DNA of 17,136 nucleotides from Acidobacteriaceae bacterium (GTDB lineage: Bacteria; Acidobacteriota; Terriglobia; Terriglobales; Acidobacteriaceae): NCBI GenBank assembly GCA_025462785.1, contig JAOAPG010000404.1:1-17136 (forward strand), in the 5' to 3' direction. Below the pieces are notes generated by a model. The model was given only the letters and a program-made list of their open reading frames with translations. It had not been told where the DNA came from and did not search any database. Both the position numbers and the translations under genes were made by a program. This document shows positions 6,981 through 12,903 of this stretch, in pieces; position 1 is the stretch's first letter, and every line of letters starts with the position of its first letter.

Positions 6981-8411
6981 ATGACAACTCCACACAGGCG
7001 CCGCCTTGGTGCTAGGGTCAGCGCGGTTATTCTCGCGCTCACGGTTTGGGTTTGTGGCTCATTCGTTTCTGGCTCTTCAACTGACGAAAAGCGCATTTCT
7101 ATCTACTCAACCGTCGCCAACTACTCTCTTTCTATAACCGACCGCAACGGCCAGGGCTACGTTGGCTTGCTTGAGATTTTAGATCCCCTCGGCACGGTGC
7201 GGGCAAAGGCCAGTCGTGACCGCTGGAAGATCCGCTACAACGATGTCGAAAGCGACTTCGCAACTGGCAAGACTCGCGTTCGCGTTCACGGCAACGATTT
7301 CGATTTGACTGCGCCGTTCTTGCTGGAAGGCAATCGCGGATTGATTCCGCTTTCTTCTTTAACTTTGCTTCTTCCGCGCATTCTCGGCGGTCCTGTGACT
7401 TACCACGAAGCTTCGCGTCGGCTTTTCGTCGGCAGCGTAGGAGTGCGGTTTGCGGCTCAAATCAACAAGACGGTTCCGCCGAGTTTGGTACTGAATTTCT
7501 CTTCGCCAGTGAACCCTACAGTCGCGACGGAACCGGGAAAGCTGCGTATGACCTTTAAACGGGAACCGTTGGTCCCGCTGGACACGCAGAATCTCAGCTT
7601 TGACAATAAAATAATCACTTCGGCGGCTTATCTGGAAGAAAACGGTACGGCAGAAATTACCGTGAACGGCAGCGCGCCATTATTTGCAACTTTCAGCAAT
7701 GACGGACGGACGATCACCATCGCCCCCGCTCCGCACCTTGCTACCCAATCTCCAAACCAGGGCGTTGGTTCCTCGACAGCTAGTCCGACAGAATCCCCGA
7801 ATCCAAACACGTCCGGCACAAGACGATATTTCGCCGTCATCGACGCAGCTCACGGTGGTGATGACCGAGGCGCGACTCTCGATCCTCAGTTGGCGGAGAA
7901 AGACGTAACCCTCGCCTTCGCACGACGCCTGCAGCAGGAACTCGAGTCGCGAGGAATGGCCGCGATGCTGCTGCGCAACAACGATACGAACCTCTCCCAA
8001 GATCAACGTGCGAGCGAGACTAACTCGATTCGTCCCGCTATATACATTTGCCTGCATGCCGCCGCAGAAGGTACTGGCGTTGGACTCTATTCGGCGCTGC
8101 TGCCTTCCGGAGATGAAACACGAAAGACCTTCACCCCCTGGAACCGGGCGCAAGCTTCTTACCTTGCCGCCAGTCAAAGCGCAATAAAAATCTTGAGAAC
8201 TGAATTTGACTCGAACCACGTTGCGAACCATAGCTTCAGCGCTTCCTTGAAACCGTTGAACAACGTCACAGTCCCTGCGATTGCCGTCGAAGTAGCACCA
8301 CCGCAAATCGGCGTCTCGGGATTCAACTCCGCTGAGTATCAGCAGCTCATTTCGGCTTCTATTTCAATGGCGTTGTCCGAGGCACGCACGAATTTGGAGG
8401 CAGCACGATGA
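6981..8411 (+). CDS. N-acetylmuramoyl-L-alanine amidase (Amidase_3), exported
   Basis: This 476-residue protein has an N-terminal hydrophobic export segment after MTTPHRRRLG (about 13-31), a copper-amine-oxidase-N-like or stalk domain (about 40-155, with GLIPLSSLTLLLPRILGG at 120-137), a beta-rich AMIN-like region (about 160-250), a Ser/Pro/Asn linker (255-280) and a C-terminal Amidase_3 catalytic domain (about 283-473). Zinc ligands fit H291 (DAAHGG, usually DxGHGG), E306 (AEKDVTLA) and H359 (ICLHAA), and the catalytic Glu fits E437 in VEVAPP. It should cleave the amide bond between MurNAc and L-Ala of peptidoglycan in the periplasm. The catalytic domain is somewhat divergent: the usual ELGFLSN stretch after the catalytic Glu is replaced. 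Its stop overlaps the start of the GerMN gene by 4 bp (ATGA), a sign of translational coupling. Confidence 0.88.
   Translation: MTTPHRRRLGARVSAVILALTVWVCGSFVSGSSTDEKRISIYSTVANYSLSITDRNGQGYVGLLEILDPLGTVRAKASRDRWKIRYNDVESDFATGKTRVRVHGNDFDLTAPFLLEGNRGLIPLSSLTLLLPRILGGPVTYHEASRRLFVGSVGVRFAAQINKTVPPSLVLNFSSPVNPTVATEPGKLRMTFKREPLVPLDTQNLSFDNKIITSAAYLEENGTAEITVNGSAPLFATFSNDGRTITIAPAPHLATQSPNQGVGSSTASPTESPNPNTSGTRRYFAVIDAAHGGDDRGATLDPQLAEKDVTLAFARRLQQELESRGMAAMLLRNNDTNLSQDQRASETNSIRPAIYICLHAAAEGTGVGLYSALLPSGDETRKTFTPWNRAQASYLAASQSAIKILRTEFDSNHVANHSFSASLKPLNNVTVPAIAVEVAPPQIGVSGFNSAEYQQLISASISMALSEARTNLEAAR
8396..8400 (+). promoter_or_regulatory. Shine-Dalgarno of the GerMN-domain gene
   Basis: GGAGG lies inside the end of the amidase gene, 7 nt before ATG 8408. 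It supports this start and reinitiation after the overlapping stop codon. Confidence 0.8.
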
Positions 8412-9007
8412 TTCCACGACATCTGCTGATCGGAGTCATCGTACTACTCGCGATTTCCCTGACAATGGGTGTTTACGTCTGGCGTATGCGCGGCCACGTG
8501 GTGGAAACGCAACCGATGGCAACCAACAGCAAGCCAGTGACACCTCCGGTTTCGGGCCCCACGGAGCAGGTCACCCTTTACGTTGCGGATGATGACCCCG
8601 GGATTTTGCGTGCGCAATCGTTTCGTATCCCGCTTCCCGAAGGACGACAGCAACGTGCGTTCGAACTACTGCGGGCGCTTCTCGGCATTTACCTTGACAA
8701 GGGCTCCCCTCACCAACTGAGTGCAGGCTCTGAGGTGCGGGACGTCTACCTGGTCGATCCAGGGATCGCAGTCATCGATTTAAATAGCGCTTTTGCCAAT
8801 GGACATCGCTCAGGCGTGCTGGTCGAGGAACTCACGGTCGCTTCTCTGGTGCAAACGTTAGCGGCCAATGTCCCGGGGCTAGTCCGTGTGAAGATTCTGG
8901 TTGATGGTGAGGAACGCGACACGCTGGCCGGACACGCTGACCTGATGAATTTTTACGATGTTGCCGCGGTAGGGCAGATGGCAAGCCAGCTACAAGCGGC
9001 ACAATGA
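8408..9007 (+). CDS. GerMN-domain membrane-anchored protein
   Basis: This 199-residue protein has one N-terminal membrane anchor (about 5-24), a short linker with PVTPPVSGPT, and a GerMN-like domain (about 55-165). The domain shows VTLYVADDD, the central LLRALLG...GSPHQLSAGSEV stretch and VIDLNSAFANG, where the conserved D-LN/S-F pattern is typical of the domain. GerMN domains occur in the Bacillus germination protein GerM and in many non-sporulating bacteria, usually next to cell-wall hydrolases. Here it is translationally coupled to an amidase, so a role in positioning or regulating peptidoglycan hydrolysis is a reasonable inference. rph follows 24 nt later. No lipobox cysteine is seen, so anchoring is probably by the transmembrane helix. 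Confidence 0.85.
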   Translation: MIPRHLLIGVIVLLAISLTMGVYVWRMRGHVVETQPMATNSKPVTPPVSGPTEQVTLYVADDDPGILRAQSFRIPLPEGRQQRAFELLRALLGIYLDKGSPHQLSAGSEVRDVYLVDPGIAVIDLNSAFANGHRSGVLVEELTVASLVQTLAANVPGLVRVKILVDGEERDTLAGHADLMNFYDVAAVGQMASQLQAAQ

Positions 9008-9016
9008 AGTTTCATT

Positions 9017-9022
9017 TACAAT
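9017..9022 (+). promoter_or_regulatory. -10-like TACAAT before rph
   Basis: TACAAT ends 9 nt before ATG 9032, in the 24-nt gap between the GerMN gene and rph. There is no SD and no clear -35. A start from here would leave about 2-3 nt of leader. Confidence 0.4.
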
Positions 9023-9031
9023 CGCCAGCTT

Positions 9032-9769
9032 ATGCATTTTCGCTCTGACAATCGCACACCCGACCAACTTCGTCCCGTTAACATCGTTCCCGATTTCATA
9101 CATACCGCCGAAGGCTCAGTTCTTATTGAAATTGGTAATACTCGCGTCATCTGCACTGCTTCGATTGAAGAATCTGTTCCGCCGTTTATGCGCAACCGAG
9201 GTAAAGGCTGGATCAGCGCCGAGTACAGCATGCTACCTCGCGCCACCCTGACCCGTACCCCTCGCGAAGTCAGCAAAGGCCGAGCCAGTGGACGGACTCA
9301 TGAGATTCAGCGGCTAATTGGCCGTTCGTTGCGGGCTGTCACTGATTTGGAACGCCTTGGCGAACGCACTATCTGGATCGACTGCGACGTAATTCAAGCT
9401 GACGGAGGAACACGGACGGCATCGATCACAGGAGCCTTTGTTGCCCTCGGACTTGCGCTGGAGAAGTTAGTCGAGGCTGGAACGTTGACCTCAGTTCCTT
9501 TGCGCGATTTTGTTGCAGCAATCAGCGTGGGGATCGTAGACGGCGAGATTTTACTCGACTTGTCGTACGAAGAAGACTCGCGCGCTGACGTGGACATGAA
9601 CTTTGTAATGACGGCCGGACACAAATTCGTGGAAGTACAGGCCACAGCGGCGCATCAAGTGTTCGACGAAGGCCAGTTTTCAAAGATGATTGCCCTGGCA
9701 CGCCAAGGTGTCCAGACGCTCATTGCAAAGCAGCAGGCTGTGTTAATCAAGCTGACGTTGCGGCAGTAG
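9032..9769 (+). CDS. rph: Ribonuclease PH
   Basis: This 245-residue protein is full length for RNase PH, a phosphorolytic 3'-5' exoribonuclease that trims tRNA 3' ends using phosphate and acts as a ring-shaped hexamer in the cytoplasm. Signatures include the N-terminal RSDNRTPDQLRPV, the SAEYSMLPRAT segment, GRTHEIQRLIGRSLRAV (positions 90-106) with the conserved phosphate-site arginines, and the CDVIQADGGTRTASITGAF segment. C-terminal MNFVMTAGHKFVEVQATA is also typical. It follows the GerMN gene, an order (gerM-rph) also known in Bacillus; the usual rdgB-type NTP pyrophosphatase is absent after it. ATG 9032 is favoured by family length. It is followed immediately by a weak hairpin with T-rich tail. 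Confidence 0.96.
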   Translation: MHFRSDNRTPDQLRPVNIVPDFIHTAEGSVLIEIGNTRVICTASIEESVPPFMRNRGKGWISAEYSMLPRATLTRTPREVSKGRASGRTHEIQRLIGRSLRAVTDLERLGERTIWIDCDVIQADGGTRTASITGAFVALGLALEKLVEAGTLTSVPLRDFVAAISVGIVDGEILLDLSYEEDSRADVDMNFVMTAGHKFVEVQATAAHQVFDEGQFSKMIALARQGVQTLIAKQQAVLIKLTLRQ

Positions 9770-9792
9770 GCTCTTTTCTAGAGCTTTTAATT
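9770..9792 (+). terminator. Short terminator-like hairpin after rph
   Basis: GCTCT (9770-9774) and AGAGC (9780-9784) form a perfect 5-bp stem with a 5-nt loop, followed by TTTTAATT. The stem is short, so it may be leaky or only partly active. Confidence 0.45.
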
Positions 9793-9833
9793 GCCCAGCC
9801 TAAGGCGCGAAGCCTGTGTTCCTGTCTCTGGTT

Positions 9834-9839
9834 TACAAT
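9834..9839 (+). promoter_or_regulatory. -10-like TACAAT before lacD
   Basis: TACAAT in the context GTTTACAATT lies 32 nt before ATG 9872, giving a leader of about 25 nt that contains an SD. It is the same hexamer as before DUF1015, rph and tadA. No clear -35. Confidence 0.45.
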
Positions 9840-9860
9840 TATCTGTTCCACTACTCAATT

Positions 9861-9865
9861 GGAGG
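9861..9865 (+). promoter_or_regulatory. Shine-Dalgarno deciding the lacD start
   Basis: GGAGG sits 6 nt before ATG 9872. This rules out the in-frame upstream start at 9791 and fits the family N-terminus MKLTPGKLAGL. Confidence 0.85.
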
Positions 9866-9871
9866 ATTCTC

Positions 9872-10879
9872 ATGAAACTCACCCCTGGCAAACTCGCCGG
9901 GCTCAAAAAGGTGTCAAACGAGAAGGGCGTAATCGCCGCCGCCGCCATGGATCAACGCGGATCACTGCAAAAATCCCTTGCTAAGGAAAAGGGTAGCGAA
10001 GTATCCGACGCAATGATGGAGGAATTCAAGTCGCTGGTCACCGAAGTTCTCACCCCCCATGCCAGCGCTATTCTTTTGGATCCCGAGTGGGGCCTGCCTG
10101 CGTCGAAGCGCCGCGCCAAGAATGCCGGCCTGCTGTTGGCCTATGAAAAGACGGGATACGACAAGACTGGTCCCGGACGCTTGGGTGACTTGCTCGACCA
10201 CTGGTCGGTTCGTCGGTTGAAGGAAGCAGGTGCGGATTGCATCAAGATTCTCCTTTACTACACACCTTTTGATCCCAACGATATAAACGATAAAAAGCAC
10301 GCATGGGTCGAGCGTTTAGGTGATGAATGCCGCGCCAATGACATTCCTTTCTTCTTGGAATTTGTGGGGTACGAAGAAGGCGCCGACGAAAAGGGCCTTG
10401 AGTATGCGAAGAAGAAGCCCCAGATTGTCACTGAGAGCATGCGCGAGTTCGGCAAGGATCGCTATGGCGTGGATGTTCTCAAGGTCGAAGTTCCAGTTAA
10501 CATGAAGTTTGTGGAAGGGACAAAAGCTTTTGCCGGCAAGGCGGCTTACAGCAAAAAGGAAGCCGTCGACTTGTTCCACAAGGCGGCCAGTGTTACCAAC
10601 AAGCCCTTCATCTATCTTTCGGCGGGGGTGAGCAACGCGGAGTTTACCGAGACGCTCGAACTGGCAGCGGAAACGGGCGTCAAATTTAATGGCGTGTTAT
10701 GCGGCCGGGCCACTTGGAAGGATGGTATTCCGGTCTATGCGAAGCAAGGCGCCGGTGCGTTCCGCAAATGGCTCGAGACGGAAGGAGTGAAGAACATCAA
10801 CAATGTGAACGATCGTCTGAAAGCCGCGACTTCGTGGTACTCAATCTACGAAGTTGAACCGGCAACTGTGGGTGCCTAA
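9872..10879 (+). CDS. lacD: Tagatose-1,6-bisphosphate aldolase (LacD, class I)
   Basis: This 335-residue protein matches LacD-type class I aldolases, which split tagatose 1,6-bisphosphate into dihydroxyacetone phosphate and glyceraldehyde 3-phosphate and are often stereochemically relaxed. Key segments: AAAMDQRGSL (23-32), ILLDPEWGLP (67-76), ADCIKILLYYTPFD (121-134, K125), FLEFVGYE (161-168, E163) and DVLKVEVPVN (201-210), where K204 sits at the Schiff-base lysine position. FIYLSAGVSN and GRATWKDG form the C-terminal phosphate-binding part. No lac or tagatose pathway genes are nearby, so in this organism it may act as a general ketose-bisphosphate aldolase. The gene has its own -10-like box and a strong SD, and ends at a strong terminator, so it is probably monocistronic. 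Confidence 0.92.
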   Translation: MKLTPGKLAGLKKVSNEKGVIAAAAMDQRGSLQKSLAKEKGSEVSDAMMEEFKSLVTEVLTPHASAILLDPEWGLPASKRRAKNAGLLLAYEKTGYDKTGPGRLGDLLDHWSVRRLKEAGADCIKILLYYTPFDPNDINDKKHAWVERLGDECRANDIPFFLEFVGYEEGADEKGLEYAKKKPQIVTESMREFGKDRYGVDVLKVEVPVNMKFVEGTKAFAGKAAYSKKEAVDLFHKAASVTNKPFIYLSAGVSNAEFTETLELAAETGVKFNGVLCGRATWKDGIPVYAKQGAGAFRKWLETEGVKNINNVNDRLKAATSWYSIYEVEPATVGA

Positions 10880-10899
10880 GTAGTTCGCGAATTCAAAAT

Positions 10900-10937
10900 A
10901 AATAGGGGCGATGCCAGTCCGGTTCGCCCCTATTTTT
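10900..10937. terminator. Bidirectional intrinsic terminator
   Basis: AAATAGGGGCGA (10900-10911) pairs perfectly with TCGCCCCTATTT (10924-10935) across a 12-nt loop and is followed by Ts. The other strand also has an A/T-rich flank. It lies between lacD (plus) and the receiver gene (minus), which converge here, so it can serve both. Confidence 0.9.
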
Positions 10938-10966
10938 ACGTTCAGCTGTAAAGACCAAGCGAGCAA

Positions 10967-11389
10967 CTAATAATCCTGCGATCCAAGCACGGCTTCGACG
11001 CTGTTCATCAATCCCGGAGCGTTCCCCTTGGAGACGACCTCCTTAATTCCGACAGCTAGAGCTTCCTGCTCAATGAAAGGATCCTCGCCAAAGTTGGTGA
11101 AGAGGATAACGGGCACTTCGGGCATGAGGGCCTTCAGAGCACGGGCGGCTTGCAAGCCGTCCATTTCTGGCATGGAGAGATCCAGCACAATCAAGTCCGG
11201 CTTAAGTTGTTGGGCCTTCTCAACAGCATCGCGCCCATTGACGGCTTCCCCGCAAACTTCCCATCCGCTGCGGGACTCAAAGAGTTGGCGCAAACTTCGC
11301 CTAATGACGGCGTGGTCGTCGACGATGAGAATACAATTTGGCAAGATAACAAAACGCAGAGATTTGTGTGATTTCCCCAAACTTAACAT
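10967..11389 (-). CDS. Single-domain response regulator (CheY-like receiver)
   Basis: The conserved part is a lone receiver domain: CILIVDDH (acidic pair D24, D25), phospho-acceptor D70 in VLDLSMPEMDG, T98 in VILFTNF and K121 in VVSKG, with numbering from ATG 11389 (140 residues). No DNA-binding or enzymatic output domain follows; the protein ends soon after the last helix (SVEAVLGSQDY). It should relay a phosphoryl signal from a histidine kinase not present here. The frame is open upstream to 11776, but those residues are Arg/Ser/Thr-rich, unlike any receiver extension, and overlap the SET gene. ATG 11389 has no SD but sits 7 nt after TAATAT. A TTG at about residue 16 is an alternative that would trim the protein to the domain edge. 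Confidence 0.85.
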   Translation of the reverse strand: MLSLGKSHKSLRFVILPNCILIVDDHAVIRRSLRQLFESRSGWEVCGEAVNGRDAVEKAQQLKPDLIVLDLSMPEMDGLQAARALKALMPEVPVILFTNFGEDPFIEQEALAVGIKEVVSKGNAPGLMNSVEAVLGSQDY

Positions 11390-11476
11390 TCTAGTAATAT
11401 TACGCAATACAGTGAAATTGGTATTACGAGCTATAACTACTTTAGTAGAATCCTTCTTGTCCTTTCCTGATCGGTT

Positions 11477-11495
11477 AGCCGCCGAGATCGCGGCT
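11477..11495. other. Hairpin downstream of the SET gene
   Basis: AGCCGC (11477-11482) and GCGGCT (11490-11495) form a perfect 6-bp stem with a 7-nt loop. It lies 13 nt past the SET gene stop, between SET and the receiver gene. No T-run follows, so it may only attenuate or stabilise the transcript. Confidence 0.4.
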
Positions 11496-11507
11496 GAGGT
11501 TTGCTCT

Positions 11508-11963
11508 TTATCTGTTCTTGTTCTTGGCTTCGAGCTTGGCCTGCGCCCGCTTCTCAATTTCCTTTTCCGAATACATGCTGCCTCGACAATGTTTCGTCCC
11601 GCAGTAACACGGGGAGTCATCGTCAAGCTCTCCGTCGTATAAGTTGTAATCGTAAGTGAGTTCCTCGCCAGCCTCAATCTTCCGGACAGCCGTGATGATG
11701 ACTTTGCCATCGACTTCGTCGGCCTCGCAATTGGCGTCGCAACTGTGATTGATAAACGCGCTCGCGCTGTCGCCATCGATCACATGAGTTCCGTTCGTCA
11801 GTCCAAACAAATAAGTCCGGGGAGACTTCTCGTAAAGAGCGTCGGCTTCAGCCAACGTTATACGCGGGCCTGTGTACTCGGTGACGAACCCTCCCTTCTT
11901 AATCGGCTCGGTGGTATAGCAGCCATCGGCATGAATCCTCGAACGGCGAATTACCAGGGTCAT
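11508..11963 (-). CDS. SET-domain protein with post-SET zinc motif (putative lysine methyltransferase)
   Basis: This 151-residue protein is a compact SET domain. It has an N-terminal strand segment ending GGFVTEYTGPRI (24-35), AFINHSCDANCEAD (69-82) with the NHSC SAM/knot motif, and EELTYDYN (100-107) with the catalytic-tyrosine strand. The post-SET CYCGTKHCRGSMY (119-131) follows. C75, C119, C121 and C126 together match the four-cysteine zinc site that completes the lysine channel in eukaryotic SUV39/trithorax-type enzymes. SET enzymes transfer methyl from SAM to protein lysines; the target in this bacterium is unknown. The C-terminal tail is Lys/Glu-rich. ATG 11963 is preferred because the SET fold begins just after it; an in-frame extension to 12089 shows no domain. 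A -10-like TATGAT lies on the minus strand at 12018-12013. Similar small SET proteins exist in other bacteria, so this is not unique. Confidence 0.88.
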   Translation of the reverse strand: MTLVIRRSRIHADGCYTTEPIKKGGFVTEYTGPRITLAEADALYEKSPRTYLFGLTNGTHVIDGDSASAFINHSCDANCEADEVDGKVIITAVRKIEAGEELTYDYNLYDGELDDDSPCYCGTKHCRGSMYSEKEIEKRAQAKLEAKNKNR

Positions 11964-12205
11964 GAAACAGAAGCCTTTCCATAGCGGCAAGATTTGGGAT
12001 TGAGCTCTGTAAATCATACTAATTTTCTTGAGCTTCAGGTCGAGCCCTCGGCATTTATGAAGGCAGGCCGCTGGGCTCATGCCCCCCATAGGTATGCAGC
12101 GACAGACATCAGTCTGACGGGCGCATTATTTTTTGCAGATGCCGCACTTTTCATCTTAGCTTAACGATTCGCTATGTTAGATTTAACGCTCATCCATCAA
12201 ATTTC

Positions 12206-12210
12206 GGAGG
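12206..12210 (+). promoter_or_regulatory. Shine-Dalgarno selecting a TTG start
   Basis: GGAGG lies 9 nt before TTG 12220 but 21 nt before the in-frame ATG at 12232. Spacing therefore supports TTG as the start of the arginine decarboxylase. Confidence 0.75.
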
Positions 12211-12219
12211 AACAACGAA

Positions 12220-12777
12220 TTGGGCAAAAACATGGTCCCCAAACGGATTTTTTTTACCAAGGGGGTCGGTAAACATCGGGAACGTCTCACTTCCTTTGAG
12301 CTAGCACTTCGTGATGCTGGCATAGCCGCACAGAATCTAGTTCGTGTATCGTCAATTTTTCCCCCACAATGTAAGCTGATCGCGCGATCTCAAGGGCTGA
12401 AATTCCTTTCTCCAGGCGAGGTTGTATTTGCGGTGGTAGCAGAAAATTCCACGCGCGAACCCCATCGGCTTATGGCATCCAGCATTGGAGTGGCGATCCC
12501 CGCAGATAGAAATACTTACGGCTATCTCAGCGAGCATCACTCTTTCGGAGAGTCAGAGGATGCGGCGGGCGACTATGCCGAGGAACTTGCGGCAGAGATG
12601 CTGGCTACCACGCTGAATGTCGAATTCGATCCGGATCGGTCTTGGGACGAGAAAAAGGAAATCTACCGCATCTCGAATAAGATCGTTCGCACCGCGAACG
12701 TCACACAATCGGCTGTGGGCGACAAGCGTGGGCTGTGGACGACGGTGATTGCGTCCGCAGTTCTGATCTTTGATTGA
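12220..12777 (+). CDS. pdaD: Pyruvoyl-dependent arginine decarboxylase
   Basis: This 185-residue protein matches the pyruvoyl-dependent arginine decarboxylase family: IFFTKGVGKHRERLTSFE-type opening, NLVRVSSIFPPQC (39-51), and GEVVFAVVAENST further on. The family is made as a proenzyme that self-cleaves between two serines to give beta and alpha chains, the new Ser becoming the pyruvoyl cofactor; here that is S44-S45 in VSSIFPP. It converts L-arginine to agmatine and CO2 without PLP. Substrate choice (arginine) is supported by the agmatine deiminase and N-carbamoylputrescine amidase genes 1.4-2.3 kb away. The gene stands alone on the plus strand, starts with TTG behind a good SD, and converges on the DHS-like gene with a shared terminator between them. 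Confidence 0.92.
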   Translation: MGKNMVPKRIFFTKGVGKHRERLTSFELALRDAGIAAQNLVRVSSIFPPQCKLIARSQGLKFLSPGEVVFAVVAENSTREPHRLMASSIGVAIPADRNTYGYLSEHHSFGESEDAAGDYAEELAAEMLATTLNVEFDPDRSWDEKKEIYRISNKIVRTANVTQSAVGDKRGLWTTVIASAVLIFD

Positions 12778-12855
12778 TGGATAACGATTAACGAAAATCG
12801 CGCCGCACTTCACTTATCGCTTAATTTTTAGGCTGATTATTGCCCTCCAAAACAT

Positions 12856-12896
12856 AACGGCACATTGCATTCTAAGTACCTGTAATGTGCCGTTTT
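12856..12896. terminator. Bidirectional terminator between pdaD and the DHS-like gene
   Basis: AACGGCACATT (12856-12866) and AATGTGCCGTT (12884-12894) form a perfect 11-bp stem with a 17-nt loop, followed by TTTT on the plus strand. On the minus strand a T-rich stretch (TTATGTTTTGG) begins within and just past the stem, so both converging genes can use it. Confidence 0.85.
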
Positions 12897-12903
12897 GTCG
12901 CGC

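Noticed and set aside
7680..8306. Long minus-strand frame antisense to the amidase gene.
   Set aside because: Shadow of the plus-strand gene: no known domain, whereas the plus strand encodes a recognisable enzyme.
9791..9871. N-terminal extension of LacD.
   Set aside because: It lies upstream of a strong SD (GGAGG) and spans the -10-like element; the family N-terminus begins at ATG 9872.
11028..11642. Long plus-strand frame across the receiver and SET genes.
   Set aside because: Antisense to two recognisable genes, with low-complexity Ser/Arg composition.
11390..11776. N-terminal extension of the receiver gene (about 129 extra residues).
   Set aside because: The residues are Arg/Ser/Thr-rich with no domain and overlap the SET gene in another frame; the receiver fold starts near residue 15 of the shorter form.
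12103..12116. Small hairpin CAGAC/GTCTG followed by a T-rich stretch upstream of pdaD.
   Set aside because: The stem is only 5 bp, no plus-strand gene ends before it, and the T-run is separated from the stem by about 9 nt; too weak to call.
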